Positions 1 through 6,106 of a DNA stretch of 15,821 nt are shown piece after piece. Under the pieces are notes generated by a model. It ran no database searches, was not told where the DNA came from, and saw only the letters and a program-made list of their open reading frames with translations. Numbering within the stretch: position 1 is the first letter of the stretch; each line of letters starts with the position of its first letter. Origin of the DNA: Candidatus Zixiibacteriota bacterium (GTDB taxonomy: Bacteria > Zixibacteria > MSB-5A5 > GN15 > FEB-12); contig JAHIVM010000319.1 in the NCBI GenBank assembly GCA_018816665.1, positions 1-15,821 on the forward strand, read 5' to 3'. Both the position numbers and the translations under genes were made by a program.

Positions 1-568
1 ATATCAGGCCGCTTTCGGAGAACAACTCTCTGAGTTTGGAACGGGCATCGGCGTCCTCATTGGCCCATTCCGCAATGATATCCCGGGCACCGGCCAAAGC
101 GTCATCGATCGTTGCAACTTCTTTCTCTGTATCAACATACTGTTTGGCTTCAACGTACGGATCGAGGTCGTCCTGAGCGAATATTGTCTCGGCGAGAGGT
201 TCCAGCCCTCGCTCGCGGGCGATAGTGGCCCGGGTGCGACGTTTCGGCTTGTAGGGGAGATAGAGATCCTCAAGCACAGCCATGGTCTGAGCGGCGTCGA
301 TTTTTTTCTTGAGATCGTCGGTGAGCAGGTCACGTTCTTCCAGCGATGACAGAATGGCCCCCCGGCGCTTGTCCAGATCCCGCAGTTGAGCGATTCGATC
401 CCGGATGGCGGTGATGACGGTTTCGTCCAGCGCGCCGGTGACCTCCTTGCGGTACCTGGCAATAAACGGCACAGTGGCATCGCTGTCGAGAAGGTCGATA
501 GTGGCTGCTATCTTGTTGGGGGCGACATTGAGTTCGCCGGCCAGCGTCGTAATATGTGTTTCCTGCAT
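1..568 (-). CDS. tex: Tex, RNA-binding transcription accessory protein (N-terminal part, cut by window edge)
   Basis: The minus-strand frame starting at 568 is open to the window edge and gives about 189 residues of the Tex (YhgF) N-terminus. Recognisable segments are VPFIARYRKEVTGALDE (about residues 30-46), RDRIAQLRDLDKRRGAILSSL, LEDLYLPYKPKRRTRATIA and a late AKQYVDTEKEV stretch, all collinear with Tex. In the family this is the helix-rich N-terminal region; the YqgF-like, helix-hairpin-helix and S1 RNA-binding domains would follow beyond the left edge. Tex is a conserved cytoplasmic nucleic-acid-binding protein linked to transcription and RNA metabolism. The ATG is preceded by GAGGAC (572-577) at good spacing. 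The gene diverges from the helicase gene. The competing minus frame at 4-480 is an arginine/serine/proline-rich shadow. Confidence 0.95.
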   Translation of the reverse strand, partial: MQETHITTLAGELNVAPNKIAATIDLLDSDATVPFIARYRKEVTGALDETVITAIRDRIAQLRDLDKRRGAILSSLEERDLLTDDLKKKIDAAQTMAVLEDLYLPYKPKRRTRATIARERGLEPLAETIFAQDDLDPYVEAKQYVDTEKEVATIDDALAGARDIIAEWANEDADARSKLRELFSESGLI

Positions 569-617
569 ACCGTCCTCAAAATACCCAATCAATCTCTGTG
601 ATTCATGACAACTCCCT

Positions 618-647
618 AAGATACGCACGAAACGGCCGCCGAATCAA
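618..647 (-). promoter_or_regulatory. Probable sigma-70 promoter of tex
   Basis: On the minus strand, TTGATT (642-647) and TATCTT (618-623) are separated by 18 bp. This would start transcription about 45 nt upstream of the tex ATG. Seen by eye only; both hexamers deviate from consensus, so the call is moderate. Confidence 0.45.
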
Positions 648-734
648 ACTAAGTTTCGGTCCGGTACCCCCGACGGCAGGGATTGATGAAGTTTGTACTG
701 TACACGGGGCCTCACGCAGAGTACCTTGGCTGTT

Positions 735-778
735 CGATACGCAAGTATCGCAAACATCGTACGCCCGGGAACCCGGGC
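735..778 (+). promoter_or_regulatory. Two hairpins in the 5' leader of the helicase gene
   Basis: Two perfect hairpins precede the helicase RBS. The first is CGATAC-GCAA-GTATCG (735-750). The second is GCCCGGG-AA-CCCGGGC (763-778), ending 7 nt before the purine-rich RBS AGGGAGAG (786-793). Structured leaders are known on some bacterial DEAD-box helicase genes that respond to cold or are autoregulated. Such a role here is an inference. No convincing plus-strand promoter was found between 569 and 735. Confidence 0.45.
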
Positions 779-796
779 CAGTACCAGGGAGAGTTA

Positions 797-2272
797 ATGT
801 CGGATAATGAATTTTCGATCGAGCCTGAGGAGTCACTGCCGCCGATCGCGGTGGAAGAGCTGCCGGAGCGCATGAGAGAGGCCACGGCCGGAGTTGGCTG
901 GCAGGACCTCATGCCCGTACAGGCTCGCACAATACCGTATGTCATGGCGGGGCGGGATATTATGGTTCAGGCCCGAACCGGCAGCGGCAAGACCGGAGCC
1001 TTCGTGCTGCCGATTCTGGAACGGCTGGATCCCAATCTGGCGGCCTGCCAGGCACTGATCCTGGTTCCGACCCGCGAGCTGGCATCGCAAGTGACCCGCG
1101 AGGCAGAGAACCTGGGTCGGTTGGCGGGGGTGCGAACGGCATCGCTGTACGGCGGCGTGCGCTACGGGCCGCAGTTTAAAGCGCTCGAAAAGGGTGCCCA
1201 TATCGTCGTGGGGACGCCGGGCCGGGTGCTGGATCATCTGTTGCGCAAGACGTTGAAACTGGACGATTTGGATGTCCTGGTGTTTGATGAGGCCGACCGC
1301 ATGCTCTCGATGGGGTTTTACCCCGATATGAAGCAGGTCCAGACCTATCTGCCGCGCAGGAAGATCAACACTTTCATGTTTTCGGCGACGTTCCCGGCCC
1401 ATGTCAAGGGCCTCGCCCGTCAGTTCATGCAGAAGCCCGGATTTCTCAGCCTGAGCCGGGATCATGTCCATGTGACGGACACCGATCACGTCTTCTACGT
1501 GGTTCCCGGGATGGAGAAGGACCGCTCGCTGACTCGCATTATCGAGGTGGAGAACCCTTCGTCCGCCATCATCTTCTGCAATACCAAATCGCAGGTGGCG
1601 TACGTCTCAACCGTTTTGAAGCGTTTCGGCTACGATGCCGATGAGTTAAGTGCCGATCTTCGCCAGAACGCCCGCGAGAAGGTGATGGACAAAGTACGCG
1701 AGGGTAAATTGCGCTATCTGGTGGCCACCGATGTCGCTGCCCGGGGAATCGACATCCCCGAGATTTCGCATGTATTTCAGTACGATCCGCCGGAAGATCC
1801 TGAGGTGTACATCCATCGGGCCGGACGGACCGGACGGGCGGGCGCAGCCGGCGTGGCCATCTCACTGGTGGCGGGCAACGAACAGGCGACGCTCAAGAAG
1901 ATCTCCCGTCGATTTGATATCGACATGGAGGAGCGCCCGTTGCCGTCGCAGCAGGATGTTGAGACGATCGTGTCGCAGCGGGTGATTGCGTTGCTGGAAG
2001 CGCGTCTCAGAGATCGGGATACGCTGCGACTTGAGCGTATGCAGAGATTCGTTCCGCTGGCAAGAGCCCTGGCTCAACTTGAAGAAGAGTCGGCGATCGT
2101 GGCCATGTTGCTTGACGATTATTATCAGCAGACGTTGCATCTCGAGGCCGAGAACCCGGTCCAGCCTACGCGCAGCGTAGCGGTCCGGGAGAAGGACGCT
2201 CGTAGCGATCGCGGTCGGCAAGAGGGAGGGGCCGGACGGAAACGCGGTCGACCGCCGCGCCGACGCAAGTAG
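797..2272 (+). CDS. DEAD-box ATP-dependent RNA helicase
   Basis: This 491-residue protein has the full set of superfamily 2 DEAD-box motifs: a Q-motif region (MPVQARTIP, about 39-47), motif I ARTGSGKT (59-66), Ia PTRELA, Ib TPGRVLDH, II DEAD (164-167), III SAT (196-198), IV IIFCNTK, V ATDVAARGID (about 310-320) and VI HRAGRTGRAG (340-349). It should unwind short RNA duplexes using ATP, for example in ribosome assembly or mRNA turnover. After the two RecA-like domains comes an extension of about 110 residues ending in a basic Arg/Lys/Gly tail, probably RNA-binding; no DbpA-type RRM is evident. The frame is open upstream to 683, but the ATG at 797 has an AGGGAGAG RBS and begins where family similarity is plausible. 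The subfamily (DeaD, CshA or RhlE) cannot be fixed by eye, so no symbol is given. Confidence 0.96.
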   Translation: MSDNEFSIEPEESLPPIAVEELPERMREATAGVGWQDLMPVQARTIPYVMAGRDIMVQARTGSGKTGAFVLPILERLDPNLAACQALILVPTRELASQVTREAENLGRLAGVRTASLYGGVRYGPQFKALEKGAHIVVGTPGRVLDHLLRKTLKLDDLDVLVFDEADRMLSMGFYPDMKQVQTYLPRRKINTFMFSATFPAHVKGLARQFMQKPGFLSLSRDHVHVTDTDHVFYVVPGMEKDRSLTRIIEVENPSSAIIFCNTKSQVAYVSTVLKRFGYDADELSADLRQNAREKVMDKVREGKLRYLVATDVAARGIDIPEISHVFQYDPPEDPEVYIHRAGRTGRAGAAGVAISLVAGNEQATLKKISRRFDIDMEERPLPSQQDVETIVSQRVIALLEARLRDRDTLRLERMQRFVPLARALAQLEEESAIVAMLLDDYYQQTLHLEAENPVQPTRSVAVREKDARSDRGRQEGGAGRKRGRPPRRRK

Positions 2273-2294
2273 ACGCTATCCCGGAGACTCAGAC

Positions 2295-2348
2295 GGCCGA
2301 AGTCGCAGCAGAATGACACCTGCTTGTACGGACTTCGGCCTTATTTTT
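2295..2348 (+). terminator. Rho-independent terminator of the helicase gene
   Basis: A perfect 10-bp inverted repeat, GGCCGAAGTC (2295-2304) and GACTTCGGCC (2331-2340), is followed by TTATTTTT. The 26-nt interior contains a smaller GCAG/CTGC pairing. It lies 23 nt after the helicase stop codon. Confidence 0.85.
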
Positions 2349-2364
2349 GCCTGCCCCGGCAGGC
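2349..2364. repeat. Small GC-rich palindrome between the facing terminators
   Basis: GCCTGC-CCCG-GCAGGC forms a 6-bp hairpin between the two gene-end terminators. A similar GCCTGC...GCAGGC hairpin occurs at 11774-11790. It may be a dispersed palindromic unit; copy number cannot be seen from one window. Confidence 0.4.
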
Positions 2365-2368
2365 CACG

Positions 2369-2405
2369 AAAAAAAACGGGCCGGCTCTGAGATGAGTCGG
2401 CCCGT
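2369..2405 (-). terminator. Rho-independent terminator of the C25 peptidase gene
   Basis: On the minus strand a 12-bp stem (ACGGGCCGACTC pairing with GAGCCGGCCCGT, one wobble; arms 2394-2405 and 2376-2387) is followed by eight T residues (2369-2376). It sits 27 nt after the peptidase stop codon and faces the helicase terminator. Confidence 0.88.
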
Positions 2406-2432
2406 TGTGCTTTCGAATATGACCTCAGCGCG

Positions 2433-5144
2433 CTAGTTACAGGCAGGAAGAGGCGGGAAGCTGATGAACAGGTGATCAATCAGCGCGGTGAGATCGCCCA
2501 CATCCACCGAGCCATCCTTCGGGTTGCCCGTGTCGCCTGAACCGGGGCAGCAAAGCGGGTCGAAGTTTATAAACAGGTGGTTGATGAGCGTAGTCAAGTC
2601 GCCGACATCGACGGAATTTCCGGAATCGCAGTCCGTGTTCCCAACCGTTCCCACGCAGCAGCAGGCATCACCCACACCATCGCCATCGGTGTCAGCCTGA
2701 TCCGGGTTGGCCCGGGTGGGGCAGTTGTCGGTCAGGCAGGTGCTGGCCGCGAATCCGGGATTGCCACAGCCGTCGCCATCGGTATCGGTGCAGTCGTCGC
2801 AGGCATCACCCACGCCGTCGCCATCGGCATCAGCCTGGTCGGCGTTTTGCACACCGGGGCAGTTGTCACAGGCGTCACCTTTGCCGTCGCTATCCGAGTC
2901 CAACTGCAGCGGGTCGTAATTCCCGGGACAGATGTCACAAACATCACCAACACCGTCGCCGTCCCCATCTTCCTGAGTCAGGTTGGTGAGGCCGGGGCAG
3001 TTATCGCACACGTCTCCGACGCCATCGTTGTCGCCGTCGGTCTGCTCGGTATTACCGTCGGCCGGGCAATTGTCGCAGGCGTCACCAAAGCCGTCTGAAT
3101 CGCCGTCGGTCTGGTCCGGGTTGGCCATGTCTGGACAATTGTCGTCGGCACACGTGTTGTTGGCATAGCCGGGGTCACCGTAGCCGTCGTTGTCAAGATC
3201 AGTGCAGTCATCGCAGGCATCGCCGATCTCATCGTCGTCGGCATCCTGTTGCCAGAGATTGGAAACGGACGGGCAATTGTCGACCACATCGCAGACGCTG
3301 TCAACATCCTGATCGGTACAGTCGCCGATTCCTCTCAGGCGGACCGTCGGGTCACCAATGAGGTTGAGTTCGTAGTAACACCAGCGCATGCAGCTTTCGT
3401 CGATGCGGTAAAGGTTGTCCTCTTTGGAATCCTGATTGGCCCGGCCCAGTTCCGGCATGGACTCGGACGGATCAAACATGGCATCCCAGAATTCCAGGTT
3501 GAACCGCTCCGAGGGGCCGTCGGTACTATTCGACGTTCCCCATCCGTAGCGGGCGTTCATGACCGCGCTGAAAGCTCCGTGGTCTCCTTTTATGGTGAGA
3601 TACTCCACCCAGGAATCGGTCCCATCAAAGTGGCCGGACAGACAGGCCTGCGAATAGAGGAAAAACAGATCGTCGTTAGTGAAGGCCGAAGGCAGATATG
3701 TGCTGTACGTTTTCATGGCCGAGCTGATATTGCCGTGGCCGAAATGGCTGATGATATTCAGGCCGCTGTTGACGCGGGCCTGCAGCTCCGAGAACGGCCA
3801 GTCGTTGCCGGACCAGTCCCGATCAAACAGCTCGTCAATGGTGTACAATTCGGGTGAGATACCTCGGCCATAGTGCCAGGCGCCGTCGATGAGCTTCTCC
3901 AGCGAGTTGGCGGCATATTCGCTCACGCCGCCAAAACCGAGATGCTCACCGGACAGGAGCACGTTGGACAGGGCCGGTGAGGTGGAAGTCAGGTAGGCGA
4001 TAGTCTTGTTGACAAAACGATCGGCCTCAACCGTGTTGCCCACAGTTGCTCGCCCCACGTATACCTCGGCGAGCAAATCGACCGGGCCAAACCCGCGACC
4101 ATCATCCGGCTCACCCCAGCGCGAATCACCATCGTTGTTCCAGGTATAGTTCAGACAGCCAAAGTAGAGATCCCCGGGGACCGCGTATTCCACGGAACCG
4201 CCGGGCCAGGATTCCACGTACAGGTCTACCGACGGCATTAGATCATCGTCGGCGCCTAACAACACGTAGGAAATGCCGTCGGTGTTGTACACGTTGGTGA
4301 TATACGTCCGGATGGTTGTGTGATCACTGCCTCCGGCATCGGTCGTGGTCCGAATTTCAGTAGGCATCCCGGTGCTGTCGTGGTACTCCTTGAGGGGCTG
4401 GAAGCTGGCGGCCAGTTCGGGAGTGGTGAGAATGAGCAGATCAAAGCTCTTGCTGCCCGACTTTGCGATCGACTGGTACGCTACCAGTGCCTCCGGGTTG
4501 TCGACCCGCCGGACGGCCTCGAGTTCATCCTCGGGGAGACCGCGGTACAGTGTTTCCGCTTTGCCGGAAGGGACAGTGTTCACTTTGACAGTCATCTTCG
4601 GGTAGTATTGGAGTTCTCCCGAGGTCGGCACGAATTGCACCGGCTGGAGGCGGACGGTGAGGATCTGGTATCCTCTGAAAATCTGTGTGCCTATGCTTTT
4701 GTGCACTTCTTTTGGATACGGTTCGCTCAGAGCATAAATGGCGGCATCCGGCTCGGTCGGCTGGATCGTCGACGGATCCGACGAGAGAGGATATGGCCTC
4801 ATGGCCGGTTCAACCTGATAGCCGCTGCCAATGAGCACTGGCTCGCCTTTTTCTATCTCTATCGACGTAACTTCTGCGTCGGGCGGGAGAAGGATTCTTG
4901 CCCCGCGAGCGGGCAGGAGTGGCTCGCCGGGGTTGCCGAAACCAGGAGCGTCGGGCAGGACAAGCCGGTCAAATGACTGGCCGTCAAGGGATACCGTCTG
5001 AACTACAGGTGGCTCGAAGGTGTAGGTGACAGAGACCTGCTCGGCCTGGAGCGATGTCGACACGGTGACAAACAGCAGGATCAGTGTTCCGAGAAGGAAC
5101 TTGCCCGGACGCACGCCTGGCACGGGGGAGAGTTTGTTGATCAT
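2433..5144 (-). CDS. Secreted gingipain-like (C25) cysteine peptidase with thrombospondin-3 repeats and C-terminal dockerin
   Basis: The 903-residue product opens with a signal peptide (hydrophobic LLGTLILLFVTVSTS, cleavage likely after A34). A propeptide-like region (35 to about 230) leads into a C25-type caspase-fold domain. There HFGHG carries the likely catalytic His470 and LYSQAC the likely nucleophile Cys501, 31 residues apart. LLGADDD (D299-D301) is a plausible acidic partner, and LIGDPTVRL closes the domain as in gingipain relatives. Residues 608-828 are calcium-binding thrombospondin type 3 repeats (DNCPxxxNxDQxDxDxDGxGDACD). Residues 829-903 form a two-loop dockerin-like end (VDVGDLTTLINHLF, VDVGDLTALIDHLF). 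It probably acts outside the cell, with the repeats as a rigid stalk. No type IX sorting domain is present. ATG at 5144 follows AAAGG. Substrate specificity cannot be predicted. Confidence 0.9.
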   Translation of the reverse strand: MINKLSPVPGVRPGKFLLGTLILLFVTVSTSLQAEQVSVTYTFEPPVVQTVSLDGQSFDRLVLPDAPGFGNPGEPLLPARGARILLPPDAEVTSIEIEKGEPVLIGSGYQVEPAMRPYPLSSDPSTIQPTEPDAAIYALSEPYPKEVHKSIGTQIFRGYQILTVRLQPVQFVPTSGELQYYPKMTVKVNTVPSGKAETLYRGLPEDELEAVRRVDNPEALVAYQSIAKSGSKSFDLLILTTPELAASFQPLKEYHDSTGMPTEIRTTTDAGGSDHTTIRTYITNVYNTDGISYVLLGADDDLMPSVDLYVESWPGGSVEYAVPGDLYFGCLNYTWNNDGDSRWGEPDDGRGFGPVDLLAEVYVGRATVGNTVEADRFVNKTIAYLTSTSPALSNVLLSGEHLGFGGVSEYAANSLEKLIDGAWHYGRGISPELYTIDELFDRDWSGNDWPFSELQARVNSGLNIISHFGHGNISSAMKTYSTYLPSAFTNDDLFFLYSQACLSGHFDGTDSWVEYLTIKGDHGAFSAVMNARYGWGTSNSTDGPSERFNLEFWDAMFDPSESMPELGRANQDSKEDNLYRIDESCMRWCYYELNLIGDPTVRLRGIGDCTDQDVDSVCDVVDNCPSVSNLWQQDADDDEIGDACDDCTDLDNDGYGDPGYANNTCADDNCPDMANPDQTDGDSDGFGDACDNCPADGNTEQTDGDNDGVGDVCDNCPGLTNLTQEDGDGDGVGDVCDICPGNYDPLQLDSDSDGKGDACDNCPGVQNADQADADGDGVGDACDDCTDTDGDGCGNPGFAASTCLTDNCPTRANPDQADTDGDGVGDACCCVGTVGNTDCDSGNSVDVGDLTTLINHLFINFDPLCCPGSGDTGNPKDGSVDVGDLTALIDHLFISFPPLPACN

Positions 5145-5164
5145 GGTACCTTTATCCGTTGTCC

Positions 5165-5199
5165 CATACCCGATGCACTGCCTGCCGGCATCGGGTATG
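5165..5199. promoter_or_regulatory. Perfect 12-bp dyad in the peptidase leader
   Basis: CATACCCGATGC (5165-5176) and GCATCGGGTATG (5188-5199) are exact reverse complements around an 11-nt centre. The dyad ends 21 nt upstream of the peptidase ATG and just before its RBS. It could be a stable mRNA hairpin or an operator for a dimeric regulator. Smaller hairpins lie further up the same leader (GGCGGT/ACCGCC at about 5202-5219; TCCCGG/CCGGGA at 5263-5277). No known riboswitch was recognised. Confidence 0.6.
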
Positions 5200-5335
5200 T
5201 GGCGGTTGCCTCACCGCCCGGCGAAGGAGAGGACCGGACCTGAGAGCCGCGTAGTTCCGACATCCCGGTGGCCGGGAGCCGCAGAAGTAGGGAGAGGCCG
5301 CAAACGATTGGTTTTACAACGGCCTATCCTGATGC

Positions 5336-5363
5336 AATATAAGGAATTTCAACGATTCGTCAA
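5336..5363 (-). promoter_or_regulatory. Sigma-70 promoter of the peptidase gene
   Basis: On the minus strand TTGACG (5358-5363) and TATATT (5336-5341) are 16 bp apart. The predicted start near 5329 gives a leader of about 185 nt containing the 12-bp dyad. It lies just after the terminator of the upstream small gene, so the peptidase looks like its own transcription unit. Confidence 0.7.
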
Positions 5364-5389
5364 GGGGGTGTGTGGGTTGAACGATCCAT

Positions 5390-5435
5390 AAAAAGACCGG
5401 GGTCCGGCTGTTGCTGGTTGCCAACCGGCCCCGGT
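5390..5435 (-). terminator. Rho-independent terminator of the small 75-codon gene
   Basis: On the minus strand ACCGGGGCCGG (5425-5435) pairs with CCGGACCCCGGT (5396-5407) with one bulged base, and is followed by TTTTT. It begins 28 nt after the stop codon of the small ORF, marking the end of that transcript. Confidence 0.8.
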
Positions 5436-5463
5436 TCACCTGCCTGGGTTCGGTGGGTGTACG

Positions 5464-5691
5464 CTAACGACAGGCAGGAAGAGAATTTGAGGCGAGTTCC
5501 ACGTGGGACCGATTGCGGCTCGGGACGCCGGAATCGACATCGGTGATTGTACTCCACTTACCATCGTGCATGGTCTCAATGGAGGACGCGGCCAAACTGG
5601 ACAAAAGTGATGGCTCTATAGGCAAAGTCAGAAACAAGGGGAACAGGGGAACAAGTCTCTGAGAGAAACGGAAAACGCTACGTCCAGACAT
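5464..5691 (-). CDS. Small unrecognised protein, 75 aa, possible signal-anchor or secreted peptide
   Basis: I do not recognise this protein. It is kept as a gene because it sits in a complete transcription unit: a consensus promoter at 5815-5843, an RBS GGAGGT just before the ATG (spacing about 4 nt) and a strong terminator at 5390-5435. The product begins with a basic patch (MSGRSVFRFSQR), then a hydrophobic stretch (LVPLFPLFLTLPIEPSLLSSLAA, interrupted by Glu), like a signal peptide or membrane anchor. The polar tail of about 35 residues ends in SLPACR. The end resembles LPACN of the neighbouring peptidase, and the DNA at both stop codons shares ACAGGCAGGAAGAG (plus-strand sense); this may be chance. 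Alternatively the transcript is a non-coding RNA of about 400 nt. Confidence 0.5.
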   Translation of the reverse strand: MSGRSVFRFSQRLVPLFPLFLTLPIEPSLLSSLAASSIETMHDGKWSTITDVDSGVPSRNRSHVELASNSLPACR

Positions 5692-5814
5692 ACGACCTCC
5701 GTGAGGTGAAGGAGTTGCTCGATAGCAATGTCAAAAACGTTAGCGAAAGAAAGTGGTATAGGATTCCTCAAAAGCAAGTAAGGGCCACCATGACCCGTGT
5801 GTGCTACAGAGTTT

Positions 5815-5843
5815 AGTCTAACACCGGCGACCCATTTTGTCAA
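5815..5843 (-). promoter_or_regulatory. Near-consensus sigma-70 promoter of the small gene
   Basis: On the minus strand TTGACA (5838-5843) and TAGACT (5815-5820) are separated by exactly 17 bp. Transcription would start near 5808, leaving a leader of about 115 nt. It is divergent from the promoter at 5896-5924, with 52 bp between the two -35 boxes. The 415-nt gene-free stretch 5692-6106 is otherwise these two promoters and their leaders. Confidence 0.75.
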
Positions 5844-5875
5844 CTGCTAAATCTGCGAGGCCGACTGCTCAGACT
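5843..5875. promoter_or_regulatory. Imperfect direct repeat between divergent promoters
   Basis: ACTGCTAAATCT (from 5843) and ACTGCTCAGACT (from 5864) match at 9 of 12 positions and are offset by 21 bp, about two helical turns. They lie between two divergent promoters, where a regulator could bind. This is an inference from position and spacing only. Confidence 0.3.
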
Positions 5876-5895
5876 AATCGTGGAGTATACAATCC

Positions 5896-5924
5896 TTGAC
5901 TTATTCGCCGGTTGCTGCTATTCT
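5896..5924 (+). promoter_or_regulatory. Sigma-70 promoter of the giant dockerin protein gene
   Basis: TTGACT (5896-5901) and TATTCT (5919-5924) are 17 bp apart. The predicted start near 5931 gives a leader of about 175 nt before the ATG at 6107. The leader has weak pairings (GTCTCG/CGAGAC, TGCAC/GTGCA) but no recognised riboswitch. Confidence 0.7.
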
Positions 5925-6106
5925 ATTAATGGGTAAAGCGCGGTGTGTCTCGTCCGGCACGGTACGGGCGTTGATCTTTCTGCACTCGAGCGGTTCGTAC
6001 GTGCATTTCGAGACTATCCAATTGCATATCGACTCAGCCACACTGTGTCCAACCATGTTTGGGATGCCGTCTGAATTGCCGTTCCGGCGGTGGGAGGTCT
6101 AAGTTC

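Noticed and set aside
4..480. Long minus-strand open frame of 158 codons
   Set aside because: Composition is Arg/Ser/Pro-rich without family likeness; the overlapping minus frame from 568 is clearly Tex.
683..796. Upstream in-frame extension of the helicase
   Set aside because: It covers the leader hairpins and lacks family similarity, while the ATG at 797 has a good RBS.
2577..3098. Plus-strand open frame of 173 codons
   Set aside because: Antisense to the thrombospondin-3 repeats; its Val/Ala/Gly/Ile periodicity is a by-product of Asp/Gly codons on the other strand.
5622..5816. Plus-strand open frame of 64 codons with protein-like composition (GKRYVQTYDLREVKELL)
   Set aside because: No ATG near its beginning, a stop immediately upstream, and it runs antisense through the minus-strand promoter and small gene. 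A decayed gene fragment cannot be excluded.
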